Positions 1 through 8,533 of a stretch of 36,297 bases of DNA are shown piece after piece (within the stretch, counting starts at the first letter, position 1; every line of letters starts with the position of its first letter). The stretch spans positions 1-36,297 of the forward strand of contig NZ_FOHQ01000009.1 in the NCBI RefSeq assembly GCF_900111645.1, in the 5' to 3' direction. Source of the stretch: Methanococcoides vulcani. GTDB taxonomy: Archaea > Halobacteriota > Methanosarcinia > Methanosarcinales > Methanosarcinaceae. A model generated the notes under the pieces. The model was not told the origin of the DNA, did no database searches, and saw only the letters and a program-made list of their open reading frames with translations. The translations under genes and the position numbers were made by a program.

Positions 1-118
1 CTCGATTTGGGATTCAGAGGGGTACAGTCGATATTTGTAGGCTTTAAGCATCAATATACTATATGTTTTAACAATATATCAATGTTTTGTAAAATGATGT
101 TGTATGCGGATAGTACGC

Positions 119-162
119 CTTTCATCCCCCACCTTACGGAAGGGGGACTTCTCGGCTGAAAG
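119..162. other. GC-rich nested hairpin, possible IS200/IS605-type element end or terminator
   Basis: An outer stem CTTTCA/TGAAAG (119-124 with 157-162) encloses a strong inner stem TCCCCC/GGGGGA (125-130 with 142-147), which has two further C-G pairs around a TTAC loop. The 5' side of the right arm carries an extra CTTCTCGGC. Compact GC-rich hairpins of this kind mark the right ends of archaeal TnpB elements, and they also serve as terminators. The body of any element would lie left of the window, so the identity is inference. Confidence 0.35.
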
Positions 163-224
163 TTAAAACAGCACCATAATGTAAAATCCGTGCATTTAAT
201 TATCATCAGGACATTCTACACCCC

Positions 225-1775
225 ATGAAATTCACAAAAAGACCACTTCTTCTGATGATACTGGACGGCTGGGGATACTCACCCGATGACAAAGGAAATG
301 CCATAGCATTGGCTGACACCAGCAACCTTGATTGCCTTGTAGAAGAGTACCCTGATACACTACTCACTACATCAGGAGAGGATGTCGGACTTCCTGAAGG
401 GCAGATGGGTAACTCTGAGGTCGGCCACCTGAACATAGGAGCAGGGCGTGTTGTATACCAGGACCTGACCCGTATCAACAGGGATATTGCGAACGGGGAT
501 TTTTTCAGGAACCCTGTGTTGCTGGAAGCCATCAATAATGCAAAGGAGAAAGGTTCAGCCCTTCATTTGATGGGACTTTTTTCTTATGGAGGGGTACACA
601 GCCATATGAACCACCTGCGTGCACTCATTGAGTTTGCGAAGAACAAAGGACTTGACAGGATCTACATACATGCATTCCTTGACGGTCGCGATGTTCCACC
701 AAGAGCTGCTCTTGAGGACATGAAAGAACACGTCAGGCTCTGCGAATCCACAGGATGTGCAAGAACAGCGACAGTCGCCGGAAGATACTATGCAATGGAC
801 AGAGATAACCGCTGGGATCGTGTACAGGCAGCATACGATGCTATCACTCAGGGAATTGGATCCCAGTCCAAAGACCCGGTATCCGCTGTTTCAGAAGGCT
901 ACGAAAGAAATGAGGATGATGAGTTCATCAAACCTACGGTGATCGTCGATGAGAACGGAGAACCTGTTGCCACAGTCAAGGATAATGATTCCGTGATCTT
1001 CTTCAATTTCAGGCCTGACCGTGCAAGAGAGCTTACATATGCCTTTGTCAACGAGGATTTCGAAGGATTCGAACGCAAGGTGCGCCCTAATGTTCACTAC
1101 GTATGCATGTCCGAATACGATGAGAAACTGACAGTACCCATTGCATTCCCTTCAGAGGAACTTAAGAACACACTCGGAGAGGTCCTCAGCAAGGCGGGGA
1201 TCAAACAGTTGCGTATTGCAGAGACAGAAAAGTATGCCCACGTGACCTTCTTCTTCAATGGAGGTGTGGAAAAGCAGAATGAGGGGGAAGAGAGATGCCT
1301 TATCCCATCGCCAAAGGTCGCCACCTATGACCTCAAACCTGAAATGAGTGCATACGAAGTCACCGAGGAGCTCATCAAAAGGATCGATTCCGATGCATAT
1401 GACGTGATCGTACTGAATCTGGCAAACATGGACATGGTCGGACACACCGGAATAATGGAAGCTACCATCAAAGCAGTGGAAGCAGTTGACGAATGTGTTG
1501 GGAAGATCATTGACCATATCCTAAAAAGGGGAGGAGAAGCCATGATCATGGCAGACCATGGAAATGCGGAAAAGATGATCGATCACTCCACAAAGGAAGG
1601 ACACGTCCACACTGCACATACAAGCAACCCTGTTCGCTTCGTGTATGTCACAAAAGAGAAGGGAATCTCACTTTCAAAGGGAAAGCTTTCGGATGTAGCC
1701 CCTACCATCCTGGACATCCTGGACATAAAGCAGCCAATCGAGATGACAGGGCATTCCCTGATAAAAAAAGAATAA
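225..1775 (+). CDS. gpmI: 2,3-bisphosphoglycerate-independent phosphoglycerate mutase
   Basis: This enzyme interconverts 3-phosphoglycerate and 2-phosphoglycerate in cytoplasmic glycolysis and gluconeogenesis. The 516 residues match the usual length of the Mn-dependent GpmI family (alkaline phosphatase superfamily). Metal and catalytic motifs are in order: DGWG at 14-17, the phospho-acceptor serine S64 in [62 protein letters not shown] and HTAHTSNPV. The start is the ATG at 225; no strong ribosome site precedes it, so it may have a short or absent leader. The gene is monocistronic and converges on fen1 with only 15 bases between the stops. Many archaea use the distinct ApgM type instead; this is the bacterial-type GpmI, as in Methanosarcina. 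The assignment is secure. Confidence 0.97.
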   Translation: MKFTKRPLLLMILDGWGYSPDDKGNAIALADTSNLDCLVEEYPDTLLTTSGEDVGLPEGQMGNSEVGHLNIGAGRVVYQDLTRINRDIANGDFFRNPVLLEAINNAKEKGSALHLMGLFSYGGVHSHMNHLRALIEFAKNKGLDRIYIHAFLDGRDVPPRAALEDMKEHVRLCESTGCARTATVAGRYYAMDRDNRWDRVQAAYDAITQGIGSQSKDPVSAVSEGYERNEDDEFIKPTVIVDENGEPVATVKDNDSVIFFNFRPDRARELTYAFVNEDFEGFERKVRPNVHYVCMSEYDEKLTVPIAFPSEELKNTLGEVLSKAGIKQLRIAETEKYAHVTFFFNGGVEKQNEGEERCLIPSPKVATYDLKPEMSAYEVTEELIKRIDSDAYDVIVLNLANMDMVGHTGIMEATIKAVEAVDECVGKIIDHILKRGGEAMIMADHGNAEKMIDHSTKEGHVHTAHTSNPVRFVYVTKEKGISLSKGKLSDVAPTILDILDIKQPIEMTGHSLIKKE

Positions 1776-1790
1776 TTAGAACTGCTGTTA

Positions 1791-2807
1791 TTAGAACCAC
1801 TGGTCAAGGGTACTCTGCCCGCCACCCATGCTGGCTTCAAGGCGGTCGAGTGCCTTATTTACCCTATCTTCCGAAAAATCGTGCTCCTTGCAAAGGAAAT
1901 CAATGATCCCGGCACGATCAGGCTTTTTCCATTTCAGCTCATAATCATCAGTTATCGGAGGGTTCATGAAGAACTCCTTTTTAGCATCAAGCTCCTCGAT
2001 CTCCTTGCCGGTTTCGGACAGGACACCTTCGATGCTACCGTGTTCTTTCACAAATTTAAGGGCCCTTTTAGGACCGATGTTCTCAAGCCCGGGGTTGTAA
2101 TCAGTACCGATGCACATGGCAATATCAATGAGCTGTGAACGTGTCACACCAAGCCCTTCAAGGCTTTCCTCAAGAGAGATGATCTCCGGCTTCACGTCCA
2201 CATAGAGGTTCTTGCGAGGGAGTTTCCTCTTGCCGGTTATTGTCAGGTTCCGTACAACAGAAGGCGCCCCGAAGAGCAGGGAATCATAATCCTGCGAACC
2301 GATGAGATCCGCATCTCCCTTACGTACCATATAGGCAGCCTGAGCCTCTCCTTCGGAGGGAGCTTTCACATAAGGGATGCCCATTAGCTCCAGAAGTTTT
2401 GTCGAATCCTCAATGATATCCTTTGTAACCTTTGATGAGGCCTGGGCATACTTATATGCTTCTTCCTCAAAACCCTGTGCTTTGGCATCTTCCCATTTTG
2501 CACTTGCAGCTTCACGTATCTCGTGACGCTTCTCAAGAGTACCGGATTTGAACTCAGGAGGCTTGCCATCAAACACGAACACTGGTTTGACACCACTCTC
2601 TATGAGATTTGTGAACCTGTAAAGGATGCCTGAAAGATGGGATGTTACCTGCCCGCTTGAATCTTTCAGAGGGGTACCGTCACGTTGCCGGATTATGCTC
2701 AGGAACTGGTAAAGTGTATTGTAGGCATCAATAGCAACGACCTTATTTGAAAGCTCAGCTATCTCAACGGTATGTTTCAGAAGCAGATCTCCAATATCCG
2801 TACCCAT
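1791..2807 (-). CDS. fen: Flap endonuclease FEN-1
   Basis: Structure-specific 5' flap endonuclease that removes Okazaki-fragment flaps and acts in base-excision repair. At 338 aa it has the normal archaeal FEN-1 length. The N region carries [16 protein letters not shown] and the [11 protein letters not shown] motif; the internal region has [24 protein letters not shown] and the helix-hairpin-helix stretch [20 protein letters not shown]. These supply the acidic two-metal site. The last eight residues, QSTLDQWF, form a textbook PIP box (QxxLxxWF) for binding the PCNA clamp. It starts with ATG at 2807. A small TrmO-like gene lies 23 bases upstream on the same strand, so the two are probably co-transcribed. 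Confidence 0.97.
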   Translation of the reverse strand: MGTDIGDLLLKHTVEIAELSNKVVAIDAYNTLYQFLSIIRQRDGTPLKDSSGQVTSHLSGILYRFTNLIESGVKPVFVFDGKPPEFKSGTLEKRHEIREAASAKWEDAKAQGFEEEAYKYAQASSKVTKDIIEDSTKLLELMGIPYVKAPSEGEAQAAYMVRKGDADLIGSQDYDSLLFGAPSVVRNLTITGKRKLPRKNLYVDVKPEIISLEESLEGLGVTRSQLIDIAMCIGTDYNPGLENIGPKRALKFVKEHGSIEGVLSETGKEIEELDAKKEFFMNPPITDDYELKWKKPDRAGIIDFLCKEHDFSEDRVNKALDRLEASMGGGQSTLDQWF

Positions 2808-2830
2808 GTTCCCTTATAATTGAAAAAAGA

Positions 2831-3145
2831 TCAGTCATGTCTTGAAATATCTTCGTTGACATCGATCCGCACATCTATTACTGAATCATCATGTGCATTG
2901 ATCTTGCCAACCTTGAGGACATTCCCTACACGGTCGAGAACTGTTGTTTTAGTTACTTCCACCTGATGTACATCATCGCCTTTACCGTTCTTATGCACTA
3001 TCAGTAGTTCCTGACCACAAACAGGATTTTTACCAATTTTAGAAACAAGATTTTTTACAACCTGTTCAAATTCAGAGTATATAAGGACCTCTGAATATTT
3101 CCCAGCTTTTTTGATTATGCCGATCGGTTCTAAATTAATGCGCAT
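2831..3145 (-). CDS. Small TrmO/TsaA (YaeB)-fold protein
   Basis: A 104-residue protein whose ends match the TrmO/TsaA beta-barrel family: an N-terminal PIGIIKKAGKYSEVLIY strand (compare PIGxIxSPF in the family) and a C-terminal VTKTTVLDRVGNVLKVGKIN followed by VIDVRIDV (compare the family's VxLLxxxGNxLxVxGLDxxDGTPVLDIKPY). TrmO uses S-adenosylmethionine to methylate N6 of t6A37 in tRNA. The central SPRRPNPIG-like segment that lines the active site is missing and the protein is shorter than usual (family members are commonly 130 residues or more), so catalysis is doubtful. It lies just upstream of fen1. The fold assignment is from pattern reading; function is unknown. Confidence 0.6.
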   Translation of the reverse strand: MRINLEPIGIIKKAGKYSEVLIYSEFEQVVKNLVSKIGKNPVCGQELLIVHKNGKGDDVHQVEVTKTTVLDRVGNVLKVGKINAHDDSVIDVRIDVNEDISRHD

Positions 3146-3308
3146 ATACGCAATCCCCTATAACGTAACAATCTAATAAAGTCTAGCAATCTAATACTGT
3201 TCACATAATACCGGCCATATTAATATGTTTTACGGCATCTGTCGACTGGTGCAATAAATAGACAAAGTTCTCCGAATAACCATTTCAACCAAACAAGAGA
3301 ATAGAAAG

Positions 3309-3336
3309 ATAGGAGATCAACGATATGTTCTCCTAT
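3309..3336 (-). terminator. Hairpin at the end of the small membrane protein gene
   Basis: Perfect 8-bp arms ATAGGAGA (3309-3316) and TCTCCTAT (3329-3336) surround a 12-base loop. The hairpin overlaps the stop codon at 3317-3319 and is followed on the minus strand by a pyrimidine-rich CTTTCTATTCTC stretch, as expected for a 3' end. Confidence 0.5.
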
Positions 3337-3643
3337 TCATTGTATCCATTGCTTCATCTACCACAGTGATAACTTCGTTCATCTTCTTATCCATTGAACT
3401 TTCAATGCTCTGCACGTTTATGCGAAGAGAACGTTCCTTCTCATCCAGCCTCTTTTCGATCCTGCGAAGCCTTATATCCACAGAAAGGATCATAGCAGCC
3501 AATGCACCTACCATGACAATAGCAGACAATATGATCAGAGAGTTTGCAGGACTATATTTGAACCTACCCAACCATTCATAGGTCAGCACAAAGGACGATA
3601 CAACCATCACAAGTGAAAATACAATGTCCCGAGTATCCATCAT
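3317..3643 (-). CDS. Small membrane protein with two TM helices and a coiled coil
   Basis: The family is not recognised. The 108 residues show a hydrophobic helix at about 8-22, a second at about 35-55 (LIILSAIVMVGALAAMIL), and a long charged heptad-like segment from about 58 to the end (RLRRIEKRLDEKERSLR and on) that reads as a cytoplasmic coiled coil. Two ATG codons begin the frame (3643 and 3640). The gene is divergent from the presenilin-like protease across a 129-base promoter region, and it ends in a hairpin, so it is probably transcribed alone. A scaffolding or sensor-like role is possible but unsupported. Confidence 0.7.
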   Translation of the reverse strand: MMDTRDIVFSLVMVVSSFVLTYEWLGRFKYSPANSLIILSAIVMVGALAAMILSVDIRLRRIEKRLDEKERSLRINVQSIESSMDKKMNEVITVVDEAMDTMNRRTYR

Positions 3644-3666
3644 TTTACCTCATTTACAAATGCTTG

Positions 3667-3682
3667 CAGCAATATTTTGCTG
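3667..3682. promoter_or_regulatory. Inverted repeat in the divergent promoter region
   Basis: CAGCAA and TTGCTG arms flank a TATT spacer in the 129-base region between two divergent genes. A leftward TATA-like stretch (TATAAT, near 3688-3699 read on the minus strand) lies just upstream, so the repeat would fall near the leftward transcription start. Operator function is inferred from position only. Confidence 0.3.
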
Positions 3683-3772
3683 ATGATACGTATTATAATT
3701 CTTACATACTATTAAATACTGTGCAGATATTTAGAATTCCAGAGAATTTTTGATATAAATGGAGTATTTATT

Positions 3773-4672
3773 GTGAGTTCTGAAAAAGACACATTAAGGG
3801 ATTACGTGCCAATGTTCGTAATGGCCGGATTGATACTGGTGGTACAGTCCTTAGCACTTTTCCTGGCATCTCCTATGGAGGACCTGGGAATGAGGGCTGT
3901 GGAAAATCCCGAATCCACAGCAAATTCATTATACTATATCGGATTCATACTTGTATTCACGTTCCTGCTGCTTATGGCCATCAAAAGGAACATGAAATGG
4001 ATCATACAGCTCACAATACTGCTTGCAGTGGCAGCAACCGTCTATTATGGATTTTATCCAATGTTCTTCATTCTCGGATTCAACGAGGCAATGAGCAATG
4101 CAATGGCAATTCCACTAGCAATCGCCCTGACAGCACTGCTCTACAAGTTCCCTGAATGGTATGTCATCGATGTCACAGGCATCATAGTCGGAGCGGCTGC
4201 GAGTTCTATTTTTGGAATATCCTTCGGGATAATCCCCGCCATAGTACTCCTGAGCCTGCTGGCAATATATGATGCCATTTCCGTCTACAAGACAAAACAC
4301 ATGATCGATCTTGCAGAAGGAGTTATGGACCTGAAACTGCCGATCCTGTTCGTCATCCCTAAGAAATTGAACTATTCTTTCATAAAAGATAGCCTTAAAG
4401 CAGAAGGAGAAAGGGATGCATTCTTCATGGGCCTTGGGGATGCAGTTATGCCCACAGTTCTTGTTGTATCAGCAAATGTTTTCATCGAGCACACCGGATT
4501 GATCTCACAGCCTGCTCTTGGAGCAATGATAGGAACAATTGTTGGGTTCTTTGCACTGACCACCTTCGTCATGAAAGGAAAGCCGCAGGCAGGACTACCA
4601 TTCTTAAATGGCGGAGTGATCCTTGGATACATTGCAGGCGCTCTGCTCTCAGGAACACCGATCCTGGGATAA
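3773..4672 (+). CDS. Presenilin/signal-peptide-peptidase-like aspartyl protease (A22 family)
   Basis: An intramembrane aspartyl protease of the archaeal PSH family, predicted to cut membrane-spanning substrates. The 299-residue protein has about nine hydrophobic segments. The two catalytic aspartates are visible: D167 in the YD motif of a helix (LLAIYDAISVYKTKHM) and D223 in GLGD (220-223), with spacing close to that of the structurally known Methanoculleus homologue. The C-terminal PAL position reads A-G-L-P (273-276), a conservative variant of the substrate-binding PAL motif. Translation starts at GTG 3773, after a GGAG ten bases upstream; no ATG fits the N-terminus better. The gene is single and ends before a hairpin terminator. 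Confidence 0.88.
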   Translation: MSSEKDTLRDYVPMFVMAGLILVVQSLALFLASPMEDLGMRAVENPESTANSLYYIGFILVFTFLLLMAIKRNMKWIIQLTILLAVAATVYYGFYPMFFILGFNEAMSNAMAIPLAIALTALLYKFPEWYVIDVTGIIVGAAASSIFGISFGIIPAIVLLSLLAIYDAISVYKTKHMIDLAEGVMDLKLPILFVIPKKLNYSFIKDSLKAEGERDAFFMGLGDAVMPTVLVVSANVFIEHTGLISQPALGAMIGTIVGFFALTTFVMKGKPQAGLPFLNGGVILGYIAGALLSGTPILG

Positions 4673-4710
4673 GATATAAAAAGATAAGATAAAAAGTAGA
4701 AATAACGAAA

Positions 4711-4741
4711 AGTGATGTCAACTGTCAAAGTAGACATCACT
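4711..4741. terminator. Bidirectional hairpin between convergent genes
   Basis: Perfect 9-bp arms AGTGATGTC (4711-4719) and GACATCACT (4733-4741) enclose a 13-base loop. It sits in the 112-base gap between the protease gene and the convergent AhpD-like gene, so it can end transcripts from both sides. Confidence 0.6.
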
Positions 4742-4784
4742 AGTTGTTGATACTCATTTTTTGTTCGTGGTATATCAATGACAA

Positions 4785-5267
4785 TTAATCTTCATTGTTG
4801 ACCTTACAGCCATTGCCGTTATTACCAGGACCGATGTTACAGACATCACAATCCTCATCGCATTCAGGCTTTGAACCATTGAACTCAAGATCGAGAGCCC
4901 TAGTACCTTCTGCGAGAACAGAGGCGTTTGACATTGCACCACCGATCAGGACAGCATCGAATATCTCTTCTTTTGTAAGACCGAGCCGGTGTGCCACACG
5001 GATATGCATCTTCATGCAGTGATCACAGCGAATAGCCGAAGAGACACCGATACATATCAGTTCTATGGTCCTGGGATCAAGTCTTTCGAATTCCCTCATG
5101 ATGGAATTGTCATACATCACTTTTGGTATCAGAAGGTCAGGCATATCCTTCATGAAGTTCAGGATATATGGGACCTCACCATATCGTTCCCTGACACCTT
5201 CCAGCATCTCTGAAACCGCCTCATCAGGCTCCTTTTCCACGATCTCTCTGATCTTTTCGATCTCCAT
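4785..5267 (-). CDS. Carboxymuconolactone decarboxylase/AhpD-like protein with Cys-rich tail
   Basis: AhpD-like alpha-helical protein. The redox motif CDHCMKMH (CxxC followed by the proton-relay His) sits in the middle of the chain, in the setting IGVSSAIRCDHC that is typical of AhpD-fold thiol reductases and peroxidases. After the fold ends, a short tail adds four or more cysteines (CDEDCDVC, then another C near the end), which could bind a metal or an Fe-S centre; I do not know this tail from characterised AhpD proteins. ATG 5267 is chosen because GAGGG lies five bases upstream; a GTG at 5279 is an alternative. The gene begins 27 bases after mmp7 on the same strand, so it is probably the last gene of the MCR-activation operon, which suggests a redox role there (inference). 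Confidence 0.82.
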   Translation of the reverse strand: MEIEKIREIVEKEPDEAVSEMLEGVRERYGEVPYILNFMKDMPDLLIPKVMYDNSIMREFERLDPRTIELICIGVSSAIRCDHCMKMHIRVAHRLGLTKEEIFDAVLIGGAMSNASVLAEGTRALDLEFNGSKPECDEDCDVCNIGPGNNGNGCKVNNED

Positions 5268-5294
5268 AATGACCCTCACTAATGTACAATATTA

Positions 5295-6230
5295 TTAAAT
5301 TGTTGATCCTACCTCAGATCTGCGTTTGATCTTTATAAGGACATAGTCTTTCATCTTTGAAGAGGTAATGTTCGCAATATCCGAGAGCTTGAAACCTTCA
5401 TCGAACTCAATATTGCCAATAGCTTCGTGATATTCTTCAAAAGGCAACTTGATCCTCATGCCATCGAGTTGAAGTGTAATTGGTGCAGGAGTCAGAACAT
5501 CATGGATATCAGGAACTTGCTCCTGTACTTCTTTCATCAGCCTTGCAGGAAGGACAACCAGCGGATCTTTTGATATTATCTCCCTCTTGAGGTTTATGAT
5601 CTCACCGACCTTTTCACTAAGCACGTCCATTGCATCAAGTTCAGGACCTTTTCTCATCCTGTGGGCAACCCTGCCAATGCCTCCCACATACATGTCAGCC
5701 CCGGGAACATCCTCCGTCTTAAGGTCCGGTCCACCGGAAACCACTATGGGAATGTCGATCCCTTCAAAGAGTTTTGGCTTCTTGTTGATTATACAATCCT
5801 TGAAAGTACCGAAAGAGAACACAGCAACATCATGCTCATTGATAAGTCTCCTTTCATAATCTGCAGAAAGTGCTACTCTTCTCCCCATTCCCCTTGCAAG
5901 ACCTATCATGTTGGTGTTCGCACCTCCACGACGCAGGTACTCCGCAACATCACATGCTGAATGTGGAAGATGATGTGAAGCAAGTGTCGGGGACACCACT
6001 GCGATCTCAGTACCTGTCAGAGGGGCAGAAGTAAGTGTACCCAGCAATTTCTTGCAAAGCTCCTCCACAAGAGGGACATCCTTTTTCGGGATAAGCATGA
6101 CCAGGGTCACTTCTGTGGAAGCAGGCGTCTTTTGCACAAGATAACCACCAAGGTCTTCCAGAAGTTCAAGGATAAGGCTGTGTTTGTGGATACCGCCTTC
6201 ATAGATATATGGTTCAAGCACTGCTGCCAT
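5295..6230 (-). CDS. mmp7: Methanogenesis marker protein 7
   Basis: A methanogen-specific protein of about 300 residues (TIGR03274-type). Established work in Methanococcus maripaludis places Mmp7 together with McrC, Mmp17, Mmp3 and component A2 in the ATP-driven complex that reduces the nickel of coenzyme F430 and so activates methyl-coenzyme M reductase; that complex holds nitrogenase-type L-clusters. Recognisable parts are VLEPYIYEGGIHKH at the start, SPTLASHHLPHSACDVAEYLRRGGA and IPIVVSGGPDLKTEDVPGADMYVGGIGRVAHRM. The start is placed at ATG 6230, because GGAGATGAT lies upstream at the proper distance; ATGs at 6239 and 6236 sit on the ribosome site itself. It overlaps the end of mmp17 and is translationally coupled to it. 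Confidence 0.93.
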   Translation of the reverse strand: MAAVLEPYIYEGGIHKHSLILELLEDLGGYLVQKTPASTEVTLVMLIPKKDVPLVEELCKKLLGTLTSAPLTGTEIAVVSPTLASHHLPHSACDVAEYLRRGGANTNMIGLARGMGRRVALSADYERRLINEHDVAVFSFGTFKDCIINKKPKLFEGIDIPIVVSGGPDLKTEDVPGADMYVGGIGRVAHRMRKGPELDAMDVLSEKVGEIINLKREIISKDPLVVLPARLMKEVQEQVPDIHDVLTPAPITLQLDGMRIKLPFEEYHEAIGNIEFDEGFKLSDIANITSSKMKDYVLIKIKRRSEVGSTI

Positions 6231-6825
6231 TAACATCATCTCCTGTCAACTCTTCAAGCATTACGCGAGCCTCGTCTATCCATTCCTGTTGCATTGTATC
6301 CTCTGATGCCACAAATATGAACCTGCCATTATCAAGAGAGTGATAACGTATCCTGAAACCCTCTGGAGTGGAACGTATTGCCATATCCGCAAGTCTTTCA
6401 CGAAGAGACTTTTCCGGATCATCCACAATGATATCACCGATGGAATCTTCGGCTGCCTTCAGATCATCAGAAATAACCTCGATCAGATTCCTCTGGGGCT
6501 GTATTACATTCGCTCTTCCAAATTGTGCCCATAGTTTTTCGAGGAATTGAGGGATCGTCTTCTCATCCGTTACAGTGATGAGAACTTTTGATCCGGGTCT
6601 GTCGATCTCAGTCTCAGAGATCTCCTTCGCCTTTACAGGAGGAAGACCTCTACGAAGGATGATCGCCATCATGAACAATGAATCCTCAGGCCTTATCCTC
6701 ACTTTGATCCTACCAATGGTCCTCACAAACGCAAGCTCCGAGATAACATCCTTCATGATGCTTTCGTATGCTTTAGCCTCAGAAGGCTCGGCGGTCTCTA
6801 CAATGAATATCTCAAGGGGTTCCAT
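6214..6825 (-). CDS. mmp17: Methanogenesis marker protein 17
   Basis: A methanogen-specific protein (TIGR03291-type), part of the McrC-Mmp7-Mmp17-Mmp3-A2 activation complex known from M. maripaludis. The 203 residues include MEPLEIFIVETAEPSEAKAYE at the start, an internal IGRIKVRIRPEDSLFMMAIILRR and a C-terminal FIFVASEDTMQQEW stretch; no cysteine is apparent. ATG 6825 is preferred over the GTG at 6834: an excellent ribosome site, GGGGTGATC, lies just upstream of the ATG and overlaps the mmp15 stop. It is coupled to mmp15 upstream and to mmp7 downstream. Confidence 0.92.
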   Translation of the reverse strand: MEPLEIFIVETAEPSEAKAYESIMKDVISELAFVRTIGRIKVRIRPEDSLFMMAIILRRGLPPVKAKEISETEIDRPGSKVLITVTDEKTIPQFLEKLWAQFGRANVIQPQRNLIEVISDDLKAAEDSIGDIIVDDPEKSLRERLADMAIRSTPEGFRIRYHSLDNGRFIFVASEDTMQQEWIDEARVMLEELTGDDVNGSSA

Positions 6826-6830
6826 GAAGA

Positions 6831-8072
6831 TCACCCCTTTACATAACCGGATGCCAGAAGTGCTGCACCTACAGCACCAATAAGCTGTGAATGCGGAGGC
6901 ACGAGGACATCGATCTTCAAAAGATCACCAAGAGCTTTGGGAACACCTGCAATAAGGGAAGAACCACCCACAAGGATGAGGGGTTCCTTTACTTCAACTT
7001 CCTGAAGCTGCTGCTCAAATATCTGCTCGACCACACTATGGCAGGCTGCAGCAGCGACATCCTCGGGAATTGATCCTTTGGCAAGGGAATTAACAAGGGA
7101 CTGGATACCGAAAACGATACAGTAACTGTTCATTTCCACATTCTTTTGCATACCCCTGACAGCAAGGTCACCAAGTTCTGTGATCTCAACACCAAGACGC
7201 TTAGAGGTCATCTCAAGGAAGCGACCGGAAGCACCGGCACAGATACCACCCATTGTGAACATGCCGGGAATACCGTCCTGTACAGATATGGCCTTGTTGT
7301 CCATTCCACCAATATCGATAACTGTTGCACTGCCCTGTTGCCTGTCTGCAAGGTAGACAGCACCTTTTGAGTTTACGGTGATCTCCTCCTGCACAAGATC
7401 GGCATTGAAATGCTCACCCAATAGGAAACGACCGTATCCGGTAGTACCTATTGCCTGAATATCCTCTTTCTTCAACCCTGCCTGATCCAATGCCTGCTGT
7501 AAAGCAGTATCCGCACTTTCGAGAACCTTGATGGTCGGGACCCAGCCCTCACCGATGATCTCATCGTCCTTCATAACAACTGCCTTAGTTGTAGTTGAAC
7601 CGGAGTCAACACCAGCAGTTATGCCGACCTGATGTTCCCTTGCAAGGAGGTGCTTCCTTCTTGCAATAGTAGTAAGTGCTTCCAGACGGGTCAGGAGAGT
7701 AGCTGCCGTAGTACGTTCCGTAAATGAATAACTGATAACAGGGAGGCCTGAACTCTGGAAGATATACCTGCGGATCTCATTCCTGACAATAGCAGCTTCT
7801 GCACAGCGGAAACATGATGTCACGAACACACCATCGACTTTGGCAACGCCTTCAACTACTGCCTTTGCCCTTGCCATCATAAGCTTCAGGTCAGGACTTG
7901 CGACTTCCAGCCCGAATTCCATCCCTATCGTATCAAGTGATGCAACATCCATCTCAGGGTAGACCAGCTTTGCATTCAAGGTGCTTGCAGCACTTTCCAG
8001 CTCTTTCTGGACACCTGCATACTCGCTCCCACAGGAAACAAGTGCTATCAATACCTTATCTTTTTCACTCAT
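6831..8072 (-). CDS. mmp15: Methanogenesis marker protein 15, BcrAD/HgdC-type ASKHA ATPase
   Basis: A methanogen-conserved ATPase related to the activators of benzoyl-CoA reductase and 2-hydroxyacyl-CoA dehydratase, enzymes that push electrons to low potential with ATP. Visible parts: an N-terminal methanogen-specific domain with CxxC at C87/C90, then an ASKHA core with phosphate-1 motif [10 protein letters not shown] (154-163), phosphate-2 IDIGGMDNK (252-260), the activator-type [10 protein letters not shown] with C278, which in the relatives ligates a dimer-bridging 4Fe-4S cluster, and the adenosine motif VGGSS (368-372). A second activator-type cysteine is C318 in NSYCIVF. Its start codon overlaps the mmp5 stop (ATGA), with GGGGGTGAT upstream. 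A role in cluster reduction or assembly for MCR activation is inferred from family and operon. Confidence 0.93.
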   Translation of the reverse strand: MSEKDKVLIALVSCGSEYAGVQKELESAASTLNAKLVYPEMDVASLDTIGMEFGLEVASPDLKLMMARAKAVVEGVAKVDGVFVTSCFRCAEAAIVRNEIRRYIFQSSGLPVISYSFTERTTAATLLTRLEALTTIARRKHLLAREHQVGITAGVDSGSTTTKAVVMKDDEIIGEGWVPTIKVLESADTALQQALDQAGLKKEDIQAIGTTGYGRFLLGEHFNADLVQEEITVNSKGAVYLADRQQGSATVIDIGGMDNKAISVQDGIPGMFTMGGICAGASGRFLEMTSKRLGVEITELGDLAVRGMQKNVEMNSYCIVFGIQSLVNSLAKGSIPEDVAAAACHSVVEQIFEQQLQEVEVKEPLILVGGSSLIAGVPKALGDLLKIDVLVPPHSQLIGAVGAALLASGYVKG

Positions 8073-8524
8073 TCATCATCACCCCCGGATGGAAGGGCTT
8101 TCAGAAACTCTGCTATATTATACACGAAAGCCTTCCCTTCCTCTTCCGTGTGAGGATATTGTATTTCAAGAACAGGAATGTCCTTCTCCCTTATGAGAAA
8201 CTTTGTAAGCTCATTTGTACGAGCGCAACCCATGCAGCCAAAGCTTATGGATGCATCACCGACAATGATACCAGCTTCCGCGACATCGATAAGCGGACCA
8301 ATGATGGACATCCTGCCTCTGACACCTGCCGGAACTTCTACCGCTGCATATTTCAGACCATGCTTTGGTCCCTCAGGAGTTATGTTCAAAGGAGGGGAAT
8401 CCACACCTATTGTAGTGATCTTCTCGCGTATCTTTTCCATCATAGCAAGAGGCTCATGCCCGAATCTCTCGACCATGTCGGAAAGGATAAGGCTGTTTGT
8501 TGGATAAATGATAACTTTTGCCAA
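8069..8524 (-). CDS. mmp5: Methanogenesis marker protein 5
   Basis: A methanogen-specific small protein (TIGR03271-type) of 151 residues, biochemical role unknown. The fold looks Rossmann-like ([23 protein letters not shown]), with a central C97-x2-C100 (CMGC) followed by [11 protein letters not shown]. The translation start is TTG 8524: it follows GAGGTG at five bases and no ATG is available in frame. The stop overlaps the mmp15 start by four bases. The cysteine pair next to a BcrAD-type ATPase gene suggests a redox or cluster-carrying partner (inference). Confidence 0.9.
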   Translation of the reverse strand: MAKVIIYPTNSLILSDMVERFGHEPLAMMEKIREKITTIGVDSPPLNITPEGPKHGLKYAAVEVPAGVRGRMSIIGPLIDVAEAGIIVGDASISFGCMGCARTNELTKFLIREKDIPVLEIQYPHTEEEGKAFVYNIAEFLKALPSGGDDE

Positions 8525-8533
8525 AATAACACC

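Noticed and set aside
1-159. Frame-1 open stretch reading through the left hairpin
   Set aside because: It has no recognisable motif, runs across the hairpin and includes AT-rich non-coding-like sequence; it could be a gene tail, but nothing supports it.
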